Source of the DNA: Lachnoclostridium sp.
Lineage (GTDB): Bacteria > Bacteroidota > Bacteroidia > Bacteroidales > Muribaculaceae
Reading direction: 5' to 3'
NCBI GenBank assembly: GCA_023667185.1
Contig: JAMPAP010000001.1
Coordinates: forward strand, 915,852-979,851
Length of the DNA: 64,000 nucleotides
The position numbers were made by a program, and so were the translations under genes. The notes under the pieces are model-generated. The model did no database searches, was not told where the DNA came from, and saw only the letters and a program-made list of their open reading frames with translations. Shown in pieces: positions 46,326 to 54,720 of the stretch (position 1 is the stretch's first letter; the number at the start of each line of letters is the position of its first letter).

Positions 46326-47779
46326 AACTCGTAGAACGTGGTTACGGGGTTAAGAGCGGCCTTGGTATCGTCAGGACGACGCACGGGGGTGTCGTGAGGT
46401 GCTGTCTTTACCATCTCAGGATTCTCCTTGGCCTCGACGGCTATCTTGCGCATCACGCTGATGAAGTCGTCAAGAGTCTCCTTGCTTTCGGTTTCGGTGG
46501 GCTCGATCATCAGTGATTCGTGGAAAAGGAGCGGGAAATATATGGTAGGAGCATGGAAACCGTAGTCAAGAAGACGCTTGGCCACATCAAGGGTGGTCAC
46601 GCCGGTGGACTTGTCCACAAGGCCGTCAAACACAAACTCGTGTTTGCATACACGGTCGATCGGCAGCAGGTAAAGGTCGCGGAGCGACTCCTTGATATAG
46701 TTGGCATTAAGCGTGGAGAGCGATCCGGCCATGGCCAGACCATCAGCGCCGAGCGAAAGGATATAAGCAAGAGCCTTCAGCTCCACGGTGAAGTTGCCCA
46801 AGAAAGCCGAGATGCGGCCTAACGCCTGAGGATTCTCTGCGTCAATCACATAGCCGTTTTCGGTGGAGCGTACGCGTGGCGAGGGGAGAAACTCCTCAAG
46901 CCCCTTGCGGACACCCACCGGGCCGCTGCCGGGGCCGCCACCACCATGAGGTGTGGAGAAGGTCTTGTGCAGATTTATGTGCATCACGTCAAAGCCCATG
47001 TCGCCGGGACGAGCCACGCCGAGGAGCGGGTTGAGGTTGGCTCCATCGTAGTACATCAGCGCGCCGCAGTCGTGCACCATGGCAGCGATTTCGGGAATTG
47101 AATATTCAAAGAGTCCGGCTGTATTAGGGTTAGTCATCATCATCGCGGCCACATGGTCGCCGAGCAGAGGCCTGAGCGCTTCGGTATCGACCGTGCCGTC
47201 TGGCAGGCTCTTGACTTCCACTACCTTGAATCCTGCTACAGCTGCACTTGCCGGATTAGTTCCGTGAGCTGAGTCAGGTACTATCACAGTGTTACGCTTG
47301 AAGTCGCCGCGACTCTCATGATAAGCTTTGATCACGAGCAGACCGGTAAGTTCGCCGTGAGCACCGGCGTAAGGGTTGAGCGTAAACTCGCTCATGCCCC
47401 CGATCTCAGCCAAGAGGCTCTGGAGAGTATGGTAAGCCTTCAGCGCACCTTGAGCCGTAGCGGCAGGCTGTAGCGGATGAAGCGAAGTCATAGCCGGGGA
47501 TGCAGCTACCTCCTCGTTGATTTTCGGGTTATACTTCATGGTGCATGACCCGAGCGGGTAGAATCCGGTGTCGACGCCGAAATTGTTGGTCGACATATTT
47601 ACGTAGTGGCGGGCGATAGTAGGCTCATCCACTTGAGGCAGCCGTGGAGCCTCACTGCGGAGCAGCCCTGCGGGGAGCGAACTCATGGCGTCAGGCATAT
47701 CAGAAGCCGGGAGCGAATATCCGCGGCGACCCTCCTTTGACAGCTCGAAAATCAGGCGGTCATATACTTTTCTATTCAT
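46322..47779 (-). CDS. gcvPB: Glycine dehydrogenase (decarboxylating) subunit 2
   Basis: A 485-residue PLP-dependent beta subunit of the split P-protein. The PLP lysine is in MHINLHKTFSTPHGGGG (about Lys268), followed by the glycine-rich loop GPGSGPVGVRKGLEEFLPSP. Ends NPVTTFYEL. With GcvPA it decarboxylates glycine and passes the aminomethyl group to lipoyl-GcvH. Overlaps gcvPA upstream and lpd downstream by 4 nt each. The two-subunit form is used here in place of a fused protein of about 950 residues. Confidence 0.96.
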   Translation of the reverse strand: MNRKVYDRLIFELSKEGRRGYSLPASDMPDAMSSLPAGLLRSEAPRLPQVDEPTIARHYVNMSTNNFGVDTGFYPLGSCTMKYNPKINEEVAASPAMTSLHPLQPAATAQGALKAYHTLQSLLAEIGGMSEFTLNPYAGAHGELTGLLVIKAYHESRGDFKRNTVIVPDSAHGTNPASAAVAGFKVVEVKSLPDGTVDTEALRPLLGDHVAAMMMTNPNTAGLFEYSIPEIAAMVHDCGALMYYDGANLNPLLGVARPGDMGFDVMHINLHKTFSTPHGGGGPGSGPVGVRKGLEEFLPSPRVRSTENGYVIDAENPQALGRISAFLGNFTVELKALAYILSLGADGLAMAGSLSTLNANYIKESLRDLYLLPIDRVCKHEFVFDGLVDKSTGVTTLDVAKRLLDYGFHAPTIYFPLLFHESLMIEPTETESKETLDDFISVMRKIAVEAKENPEMVKTAPHDTPVRRPDDTKAALNPVTTFYEL

Positions 47780-49119
47780 GATTCTGAGGTCTTTGACAGT
47801 GAGACGAATAAGTCGACAAGCTCATCGATTTCCTTGCGTGAGCGCTTCTCGGTGACGGCGATAAGCAAGGAGCGGCTACCGGTCTTGACGCCGGCGAGTA
47901 CACCCCGGCCGGCACAATATTCAATTACGGTATCGGCATCGACGGTAAGATCCACCTCAAACTCGTTGAGGAACGGCTTGCCCTTGTATTTCAGCGAAGC
48001 CACGCCCGCAGCTTCGAGCTGAGCGGCAAGGTAATGAGCCCCGTCGCAGCTGAGGCGGTTGACTTCGGCAAGACCCTCGCGTCCCATCACTGAAAGATAG
48101 ATAGCGGCATGGAGAGCCATTAATCCTTGGTTGGAGCAGATATTGCTGGTAGCCTTGTCGCGGCGGATATGCTGCTCGCGAGCCTGAAGCGTCAGCACAA
48201 AGCAGCGATTGCCGTCAGCATCGGTGGTAGCCCCCACTATGCGCCCCGGGAGCTTGCGTATCAGCGCCTTGGTGCAGCACATATAGCCTAAATAGGGGCC
48301 TCCGTAGCTCAGCGGCATGCCGAGCGACTGCGCCTCGCCGGCAGCGATGTCCGCACCCCATTCGCCCGGGCTCTTTATCACACCCAAGGCCGAAGCCGGG
48401 GATGAAATCACAAGCAACGCCTTGGCCGCATGACAAGCGTCAGCCACACCGGTGAGATCCTCGAGGATACCATGGAAATTGGGTGTAGCCACGATTACTC
48501 CGGCCACGTCACCGCCGGCCAGCATATCGGGCAGAAGCGAGAAATCAGTCACTCCCTCATCAGTAGCCGGGATGGTGTCAACAGTCACGCCGTGATAGTG
48601 GGCATACGTGTCGATAACCTCGCGGTAGATAGGATTGAGCGTGGAGGATACAAGTACACGGTTGCGCTTGCGGGCGCTGGCCACGGTCATGAGCATACTC
48701 TCAGCCAGAGCCGTAGTGCCATCGTACATCGAGGCATTTGATACGGCCAGGCCTGTAAGCTCAGTAATCATGGTCTGATACTCAAAAATATACTGGAGTG
48801 TGCCTTGCGAGATCTCAGCCTGATAGGGGGTATAAGCAGTCAGAAACTCTGAGCGCGAGAGCATTGTAGGGATCACTGCCGGAGTGTAGTGGTCATAAAA
48901 TCCGGCGCCGGCAAAGCAGGTCAGCGGGGAGTTCATCCCGTCGAGAGCCTTGAAATACTCCCTGACCTCCTGCTCGCTCATGGGCTTGCCCGTGCGGTAG
49001 CCGTCAGCGAGGCGGAGCTCCTCGGGGACATCGGCATAAAGGTCGCTGAGAGCATTTACGCCGCAGCGCTCCAGCATCTGACGGATATCGTCGGGTGTAT
49101 GAGGAAAATATCTGTGCAT
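47776..49119 (-). CDS. gcvPA: Glycine dehydrogenase (decarboxylating) subunit 1
   Basis: A 447-residue alpha subunit of the split P-protein. The N-terminus YFPHTPDDIRQMLERCGV and the stretches CFAGAGFYDHYTPAVIP, GTLQYIFEYQTMITELTGL and SNASMYDGTTALAESMLM are characteristic. It lacks the PLP lysine, which sits in GcvPB. It starts 9 nt after gcvH and its stop overlaps the gcvPB start, ensuring matched subunit synthesis. Confidence 0.96.
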   Translation of the reverse strand: MHRYFPHTPDDIRQMLERCGVNALSDLYADVPEELRLADGYRTGKPMSEQEVREYFKALDGMNSPLTCFAGAGFYDHYTPAVIPTMLSRSEFLTAYTPYQAEISQGTLQYIFEYQTMITELTGLAVSNASMYDGTTALAESMLMTVASARKRNRVLVSSTLNPIYREVIDTYAHYHGVTVDTIPATDEGVTDFSLLPDMLAGGDVAGVIVATPNFHGILEDLTGVADACHAAKALLVISSPASALGVIKSPGEWGADIAAGEAQSLGMPLSYGGPYLGYMCCTKALIRKLPGRIVGATTDADGNRCFVLTLQAREQHIRRDKATSNICSNQGLMALHAAIYLSVMGREGLAEVNRLSCDGAHYLAAQLEAAGVASLKYKGKPFLNEFEVDLTVDADTVIEYCAGRGVLAGVKTGSRSLLIAVTEKRSRKEIDELVDLFVSLSKTSES

Positions 49120-49128
49120 AACCTGATA

Positions 49129-49506
49129 TCAATGCTTTTCAGCTTCACAAACTTCTTTGTAGGCAGCTTCGTCGAGCAGATCGTCGAGCTCGGCGGCATC
49201 GGTCATTTCCACCTTGATGATCCAGGTGTTCATGGCGTCCTTGTTGATCAGGCCCGGCTCATCTACCAGAGCCTCGTTGACCTCGACTACGGTGCCGCTG
49301 ACCGGAGCGATGAGGTCACTGGCAGCCTTGACGCTTTCCACTGCGCCGAAGTCCTCGCCTGCTGTCACGTCATCGCCCTCCTCGGGCATATCTACGTAAA
49401 CCACATTGCCCAGCGCATTCTGAGCATAATCAGTGATACCGATATAGGCTACGTTGCCATCTACTTTTGCGTATTCGTGAGTGGGAGAATAATAGATTTT
49501 TTCCAT
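49129..49506 (-). CDS. gcvH: Glycine cleavage system H protein
   Basis: A 125-residue lipoyl carrier protein that shuttles the aminomethyl group between P-, T- and L-proteins. The lipoylated lysine is in GAVESVKAASDLIAPVSG (Lys60), with the typical N-terminus YSPTHEYAKVDGNVAYIGIT. Lies 6 nt after gcvT. The lipoate ligase at the head of the operon probably lipoylates it. Confidence 0.97.
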   Translation of the reverse strand: MEKIYYSPTHEYAKVDGNVAYIGITDYAQNALGNVVYVDMPEEGDDVTAGEDFGAVESVKAASDLIAPVSGTVVEVNEALVDEPGLINKDAMNTWIIKVEMTDAAELDDLLDEAAYKEVCEAEKH

Positions 49507-49512
49507 GATTAT

Positions 49513-50613
49513 TTATTTTTTATATGATTTCTTATAAAATTTCTTAGAAGTGACGGTCGCGGGAAACACCTTGCGGCGGATACGGATACGGAGCTCCGTG
49601 TCAGGCACGGCGTAGGCAGCATCCACCAGAGCTGCGGCTATGCTGCCGTCAACTGATATACCCTGGTAGCCGGTGGTCACATGACCCACCACCTTGTCCT
49701 CGTCAGGGGCAAGCACTTCGTAGCCATGGCGAGCTATGGCGCGGTCGTGAAGCTTAAGGCCGATGAGTTTGCGTGGCACTCCGGCCTCCTTCATCTTAAG
49801 GAGCGCCTCCTTGCCTATGAATTCATTCTTATCAAACTTGCAGAACATTGACAGTGAAGCCTCAAGCGGGGTGATATCCTCGGCGAGCTCATCGCCGTAG
49901 AGCGGAAGGCCCACCTCAAAGCGCAGCGTGTCACGACAGCCGAGACCGCATGGCTCCACGCGGCCTGATTCGATCAGTGAATCCCAATATCCCGGGATAG
50001 CATCCTCTTCAGCATACAGCTCGAAGCCATCTTCGCCGGTGTAGCCGGTGCGGCTCACAAGCACATGAACGCCGTCAAGCAGTACCTCCTTGAAAGTATA
50101 GAAAGCCAAGTCGCTGCAGTCGATGCCCAGCACCTCCTTCATGACCGCCTCAGCCTCAGGCCCCTGAATTGCGATTTCGCCAAGGTCATCGCTAAGGTTG
50201 ATGATCTCCACATCGTATCCCTCAGCATGAGAGTTGATCCAGTCGACGTCCTTGTCGATATTGGAAGCGTTGATTACGAGGAAGAAATTATTCTCGCCGC
50301 GCTTATAGACCAGCAGGTCGTCCACTACGCCGCCGTTGTCGTTAAGCATCATGCCGTAGAACACCTTGCCGACTGCCGCGCCGGCAATGTCGTTAGTGAA
50401 GATATGATTGACAAACTTCTCGGCATCCGGGCCGGAGATGTTAACCTCACCCATGTGAGAGACGTCAAACACGCCGCAAGCCGTGCGCACGGCATTATGC
50501 TCCTCGATGATTCCACGATACATGATAGGCATATCGTAGCCGGCGAAGGGGCTCATCTGAGCCTCAAGTTCGAGATGTCGATCGTGAAGACAAGTGCATT
50601 TAAGGTTATCCAT
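49513..50613 (-). CDS. gcvT: Aminomethyltransferase (T-protein)
   Basis: A 366-residue tetrahydrofolate-dependent enzyme that releases ammonia and forms 5,10-methylene-THF from the GcvH-bound intermediate. Family landmarks: FAGYDMPIMYRGIIEEHNAV, GVFDVSHMGEVNISG, VSRTGYTGEDGFELY and the C-terminal barrel GYEVLAPDEDKVVGHVTTG. Follows lplA by 10 nt and precedes gcvH by 6 nt. Confidence 0.96.
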   Translation of the reverse strand: MDNLKCTCLHDRHLELEAQMSPFAGYDMPIMYRGIIEEHNAVRTACGVFDVSHMGEVNISGPDAEKFVNHIFTNDIAGAAVGKVFYGMMLNDNGGVVDDLLVYKRGENNFFLVINASNIDKDVDWINSHAEGYDVEIINLSDDLGEIAIQGPEAEAVMKEVLGIDCSDLAFYTFKEVLLDGVHVLVSRTGYTGEDGFELYAEEDAIPGYWDSLIESGRVEPCGLGCRDTLRFEVGLPLYGDELAEDITPLEASLSMFCKFDKNEFIGKEALLKMKEAGVPRKLIGLKLHDRAIARHGYEVLAPDEDKVVGHVTTGYQGISVDGSIAAALVDAAYAVPDTELRIRIRRKVFPATVTSKKFYKKSYKK

Positions 50614-50623
50614 TTTCTTGAAG

Positions 50624-51616
50624 TTATATAGAGTTGGTTTGAAATATCAGGTCGATAAGCTGAGGTGTGGAAAGTCCGGGGATGAAACGCCCGGCATCTA
50701 TTCCGTCAAGAGCTGCCTCTACAGCCGAGCGATCATGGCTGAGCCCCTTCAAGGGGTCGAGCAGGCAGGCGGTGACATCGCCCGTGACAAAGAAGTCGCC
50801 GCTGAGGTCTACCCCCTTGATGCGGCCGCGGGAGGTGGTGACTGTGGCCGCGATGCACCCGACGCCCTCGATATAGTGCTCATGATGCCCCACGGCCTCA
50901 GGGTTACGCCCGCGGAGCCATTCTGGCTCATAATAATCCGCCATAATTTTTTCGATAGCAGCGATGTCATCATGGGTGAGATGATAGGGGGAGTTGTCGC
51001 AAAGCGACTCCACGGCGCGTCGCTTGAATTCGTCAATGGTAAGCGCGGGCAGATGTCGGCTCACCGTAGTGACGCGCGAGCGTACGGAGGATACGCCTTT
51101 TGACTCCAGTTTTCCGGCCGATGGGGTTAGTGCCCTGCTCATGGTGTCAAAGTCAGCATCAAAGAGCATCGTGCCATGAACTATGTTACGGTCAGCGAGG
51201 TGATAGAAAGCGTTACCTGACACCTTCAGCCCGTCGATAAGGACGTCGTTGCGCGACGTATCCGAGGCATTCAGCCCGAGGCTGCGCAGAAAACCGGCCA
51301 CCATCCCCGTGTAGCGGCTGAACACCGTAGTGACGTCGCCCGGGCCGGTGATGTGGGAAAACATTATATTATTACGGTCAGCATACACTGCTCCCCCTCC
51401 GCTCTTGCGGCGGCAGATGTCGATGCCGTTGTTGCGGCAAAAGGCGGTATTTACCTCATGCTCAAGTATCTGATTGCGCCCGATGATTACCGTGGGCTCC
51501 ACCTGCCAAAGAAAAAACAGGTCATCCTCCATGGGTCTGCGCGCAAAATACTCCTCCATTGCCAGGTAGAAAGGCAACGGTCGGGCTGTAGTGGCATCGT
51601 AGGAAATCAGTTTCAT
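50624..51616 (-). CDS. lplA: Lipoate-protein ligase A
   Basis: A 330-residue ligase. The start is taken at the ATG of MKLISYDATTARPLPFYLAM (51616), because the in-frame GTG at 51640 overlaps the -7 box. Catalytic-domain motifs are TVIIGRNQILEHEV, ICRRKSGGGAVYADRNNIMF and KVSGNAFYHLADRNIVHGTM. The C-terminal accessory domain is present. Heading the gcv operon, it most likely attaches scavenged lipoate to GcvH. A good promoter lies upstream; no glycine riboswitch was recognised between it and the next gene. Confidence 0.93.
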   Translation of the reverse strand: MKLISYDATTARPLPFYLAMEEYFARRPMEDDLFFLWQVEPTVIIGRNQILEHEVNTAFCRNNGIDICRRKSGGGAVYADRNNIMFSHITGPGDVTTVFSRYTGMVAGFLRSLGLNASDTSRNDVLIDGLKVSGNAFYHLADRNIVHGTMLFDADFDTMSRALTPSAGKLESKGVSSVRSRVTTVSRHLPALTIDEFKRRAVESLCDNSPYHLTHDDIAAIEKIMADYYEPEWLRGRNPEAVGHHEHYIEGVGCIAATVTTSRGRIKGVDLSGDFFVTGDVTACLLDPLKGLSHDRSAVEAALDGIDAGRFIPGLSTPQLIDLIFQTNSI

Positions 51617-51639
51617 GGCGGCATACTGGTGATGACACA

Positions 51640-51668
51640 CAAAGTTAGTGATTTCCTCTCAATTTCAA
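51640..51668 (-). promoter_or_regulatory. Promoter of the glycine cleavage operon
   Basis: Minus-strand TAACTTTG (51640-51647) is preceded by TTG (51666-51668) with an 18-nt gap. The lplA ATG lies 23 nt downstream of the -7 box. Confidence 0.65.
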
Positions 51669-51777
51669 GCCATCGCAGCAAAAAATATTCATCCTGAAAT
51701 AAAAAAACATCGCAGTTCATAATAAACCTTAACATACTGACGTTATAACTACAAATCAACCAACAAACTATCTGCCT

Positions 51778-51951
51778 ATGAAGAAAAGCTCTACTTCTAT
51801 TTACACTGAAATGTCAATTACTGAAAAAAAGTCAACCCCGTCACATAGAGAACGTCCCGGTGCAATGGCTCTTGCATTTGTCCGCCAGTTTGCCCGCACT
51901 TACACTTACGAGCCCCGTCTGCTCTCCATCGGCTCTCTTTCAGCTAACTGA
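51778..51951 (+). CDS. Small 57-residue protein, putative conserved sORF
   Basis: ATG 51778 to TGA 51951 encodes 57 residues. The N-terminal half is polar and lysine/serine-rich (MKKSSTSIYTEMSITEKKST). The C-terminal half is compact and aromatic/arginine-rich (MALAFVRQFARTYTYEPRLL followed by SIGSLSAN). A strong hairpin terminator 19 nt after the stop supports a real short transcript. No signal peptide or membrane segment is present. The tail resembles short uncharacterised Bacteroidales ORFs I have a general recollection of, but I cannot name a family. No convincing -7 box was found. Confidence 0.5.
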   Translation: MKKSSTSIYTEMSITEKKSTPSHRERPGAMALAFVRQFARTYTYEPRLLSIGSLSAN

Positions 51952-51970
51952 TAATCAACTAATTGCACAA

Positions 51971-52016
51971 AACGTGAAAAGGCGTTATCTCGGTCGAGAT
52001 AACGCCTCCTCACGTT
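51971..52016 (+). terminator. Two-tier hairpin terminator of the small ORF
   Basis: Outer arms AACGTGA (51971-51977) and TCACGTT (52010-52016) enclose GGCGTTATCTCG/CGAGATAACGCC (51981-51992 and 51995-52006). A T-rich stretch follows. The rest of the interval to 52218 holds no further gene I can support. Confidence 0.75.
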
Positions 52017-52218
52017 TCAACTATTTATTTATGAGAGCCTGAGAGCCCAGTTTCACAACTCGACCCTTAGGACGAGGGATGTAAAAACTATTTCTATTTT
52101 AAGCTCTTCATCATAAATTACACATATACAACAATCCAAAACCCCATTTGTATCGCTCCGGATTAGCTAAAAGAGTTTAATCATTAAAAATAAATCTATA
52201 ATAACCGGGAAAAAGCGT

Positions 52219-52226
52219 ATCTTTGC
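52219..52226 (+). promoter_or_regulatory. -7 box abutting the histidine kinase start (leaderless candidate)
   Basis: TATCTTTG matches TAnnTTTG and ends 3 nt before the ATG at 52230. Transcription would begin about at the start codon, suggesting a leaderless mRNA. Confidence 0.55.
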
Positions 52227-52229
52227 AGT

Positions 52230-53456
52230 ATGAACCGGAATATCTATGATCTGCGCCGTTATGGGATTGTCACATTTCTTATTGTGTCAGTGCTCGTCGT
52301 GGCCGGTTTTCTGTATTATTCCAGCAGTATAGTGAAGGATCTCTCGGAGCAGGAGCGCGCCCGTATGCAGATATGGGCCGAGGCTACGCGTGAGATCACT
52401 ACGCTTAATAATTCTGACAATATCGACGACGGGCAGGCCTCGCATATCGATTTCCTGTTTCATATCATCGAGGAAAACCGTAACATCCCGGTGCTCCTTA
52501 CTGACGATGACGGTAATATCCTGCTCCATCGAAATTTTGACCTCCCGGAGCCGATCGACTCCACGATGCCGTTCACTGACCTGAGCGATATCAACCACCG
52601 GTTTCTGATGGGGAAGCTCGACCGCCTGCGCCAGACTCCCAACGTCATCAATATCATCATCACCCCCACTAACCTCCAGCACCTCTATTACGAAGACTCC
52701 AAGCTGCTGCGCAATCTGAGTTTCTATCCTTATATCCAGGTGATTGTGCTGATGGCATTTGTGCTGGTGGTATATTACGCCGTGTCATCGACCAAGCGTG
52801 CCGAGCAAAACAAGGTGTGGGTGGGACTATCGAAAGAGACTGCTCATCAGCTCGGTACGCCCATATCGTCGCTCATGGCTTGGATGGAGCTCCTTGAGGG
52901 AATGGGTGTGGACAAGGATGTGGTCACAGAGATGGACAAGGACGTGAAGCGCCTCTCCACCATAGCCTCACGCTTCTCAAAGATTGGCTCAAAGCCTCAG
53001 ATGGAGCCCGAGAACCTTAACGATATAGTGGAATCGTCAGCCTCCTACATGACCACCCGCATCTCGCGCCGCATACTTTTGACCTCCCACTTGTGTGAGC
53101 AGAAGCTTGAAGTCCTCCTCTCACGCCCGCTTATGGAGTGGGTGCTTGAGAATCTGATCAAGAATGCCGTGGATGCCATGGAGGGCTCTGGCCGTATTGA
53201 CATATCCACCGGAGTGGACAAAGGCAAAGCTTACGTCGAGGTGGCCGATACAGGCAAGGGTATTTCGAGCCGCAACTTCGACACCGTGTTCCACCCCGGC
53301 TACACCACCAAGAAGCGCGGCTGGGGGCTCGGCCTGGCATTGGCCCGCCGTATAGTCACTGACTATCATGGCGGCAAGATATTTGTGAAATCATCAGTTG
53401 CGGGCAAAGGTACAGTGTTCCGCATCGAACTCCCTTTGGTCAAAAAACAGTCATGA
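52230..53456 (+). CDS. Membrane sensor histidine kinase
   Basis: A 408-residue kinase: transmembrane helix about 12-32, a periplasmic sensor of about 135 residues, second helix about 168-188, then a DHp domain with the phospho-acceptor in KETAHQLGTPISSLMAWMEL (His about 207) and a HATPase domain (WVLENLIKNAVDAMEGSG, VADTGKGI, KKRGWGLGLALARRIV). No HAMP domain is evident and no response-regulator gene is adjacent, so it is an orphan kinase here. It heads an operon of four genes that each overlap by 4 nt. Confidence 0.93.
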   Translation: MNRNIYDLRRYGIVTFLIVSVLVVAGFLYYSSSIVKDLSEQERARMQIWAEATREITTLNNSDNIDDGQASHIDFLFHIIEENRNIPVLLTDDDGNILLHRNFDLPEPIDSTMPFTDLSDINHRFLMGKLDRLRQTPNVINIIITPTNLQHLYYEDSKLLRNLSFYPYIQVIVLMAFVLVVYYAVSSTKRAEQNKVWVGLSKETAHQLGTPISSLMAWMELLEGMGVDKDVVTEMDKDVKRLSTIASRFSKIGSKPQMEPENLNDIVESSASYMTTRISRRILLTSHLCEQKLEVLLSRPLMEWVLENLIKNAVDAMEGSGRIDISTGVDKGKAYVEVADTGKGISSRNFDTVFHPGYTTKKRGWGLGLALARRIVTDYHGGKIFVKSSVAGKGTVFRIELPLVKKQS

Positions 53457-54118
53457 AAATAGAGTTTGAAGACGTTATAAAATCAGCCGCCCCTGACCTC
53501 CATGTAATCACCCTTTCAGCCGATGTCACCAACGGCCCGACTTCCGATGAGCTGTGGAACGAACTCGAAGCTGAAATGGAGCGCATAGCCCATACCTATC
53601 AGCTGCAGGAGATCAACTCCCGCGAGGGCATACGTGCCACCCGCCAGGCATATAAAACCCTCGGCAAAGAACCCAACCGCTACCGCCCGTCGGCCGAGGC
53701 GCTCAGTCGTCGCGCTGTCAAAGGGATGGGGCTTTACCGTGTGACTACGCTTGTGGATCTGATCAATCTGCTCTCACTATGGTCAGGCTACTCCATCGGA
53801 GGATTTGACCACGACAAAATCTCAGGGGATACACTACGTCTCGGCGCCGGACGTGAGGGTGAAGACTTTGAGGCGATAGGCCGCGGGCAGCTCAACATCG
53901 CCCGTATGCCCATCTACCGCGATGAGGTAGGCGGCATCGGCACCCCGACGAGCGACAACGAGCGCACCAAGCTCGACCCATCGACCCGCCGCCTGCTCAT
54001 GGTGGTCAACATATACGGCCGCGAGCCTGATGACGATAAATTTATTAATAAAGCCAAGGAATTACTCACCCGGTATGCCGCAGCCCGGAATATCGAAGTA
54101 AACCATTATAATCCATGA
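53453..54118 (+). CDS. B3/B4 tRNA-binding-domain protein
   Basis: A 221-residue protein consisting of a B3/B4 domain, as found in the beta subunit of phenylalanyl-tRNA synthetase (editing module) and in stand-alone proteins. Characteristic stretches: AYKTLGKEPNRYRPSAEAL, SRRAVKGMGLYRVTTLVDL and SGYSIGGFDHDKI. Stand-alone versions are suspected of clearing mischarged amino acids or of binding tRNA; the substrate is unknown. Overlaps the kinase stop and the next start by 4 nt each. Confidence 0.85.
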   Translation: MKIEFEDVIKSAAPDLHVITLSADVTNGPTSDELWNELEAEMERIAHTYQLQEINSREGIRATRQAYKTLGKEPNRYRPSAEALSRRAVKGMGLYRVTTLVDLINLLSLWSGYSIGGFDHDKISGDTLRLGAGREGEDFEAIGRGQLNIARMPIYRDEVGGIGTPTSDNERTKLDPSTRRLLMVVNIYGREPDDDKFINKAKELLTRYAAARNIEVNHYNP

Positions 54119-54720
54119 AAACTCTCAAGATGTACGCTTCGAGCGTAAATGACAAATTCCTCGATCAGATAGTAGAGTCGCTCGAAGAGGGAAACCTGAT
54201 AATCTATCCTACTGACACCCTCTATGCCATAGGATGTGATGCTCTCGACAATAAAGCTATTCAGAGCATCTGCCGCCTCAAAGGTATCAACCCCGACAAG
54301 CAGACCCTCTCGATCGTAGCGTCAGACATCTCGATGGCGAGCGACTATGCCCGCATTGACAACAAAGCCTTCGACATCCTGCGCCGCAACACTCCCGGGT
54401 CGTTTACGTTTCTCCTCCCCTCGTCGCCGAGCCTTCCGAGAGTTTTCAAGGGACGTCGCATCGTAGGCATCAGAATACCTGACAACGCGATAGCCACGGC
54501 TATAGTCAGCCGCCTCGGACATCCTATCCTGTCAACTACCATAAGTCCTGATGAAGATGCCGAATATCAGGATCCGCAGCATTTTATCGACGCGTATGCC
54601 AATGACGTGGATCTGATAGTCGACGGCGGTGAGGGCGGGGTAATCCCGTCGACCGTGGTTGACCTCATTGACTCTTCGTCGCCCGAAATCATCCGCCAGG
54701 GGAAAGGGGAGCTGCTATGA
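54115..54720 (+). CDS. Sua5/YciO/YrdC-family L-threonylcarbamoyladenylate synthase-like protein
   Basis: A 201-residue YrdC-fold protein. The nucleotide-binding pattern appears in NLIIYPTDTLYAIGCDALDN and ICRLKGINPDKQTLSIVASD, followed by RRNTPGSFTFLLPSSPSLP and VGIRIPDNAI. Length and spacing are closest to the YciO subgroup. The family makes threonylcarbamoyl-AMP for t6A tRNA modification; YciO members may be less active. Placement after a B3/B4 protein suggests a tRNA-quality theme. Confidence 0.88.
   Translation: MKTLKMYASSVNDKFLDQIVESLEEGNLIIYPTDTLYAIGCDALDNKAIQSICRLKGINPDKQTLSIVASDISMASDYARIDNKAFDILRRNTPGSFTFLLPSSPSLPRVFKGRRIVGIRIPDNAIATAIVSRLGHPILSTTISPDEDAEYQDPQHFIDAYANDVDLIVDGGEGGVIPSTVVDLIDSSSPEIIRQGKGELL

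Noticed and set aside
51617..51777. Possible glycine riboswitch upstream of the glycine cleavage operon
   Set aside because: The lplA start is only 23 nt from its -7 box, leaving no room for an aptamer, and no conserved tandem aptamer pattern was recognised.
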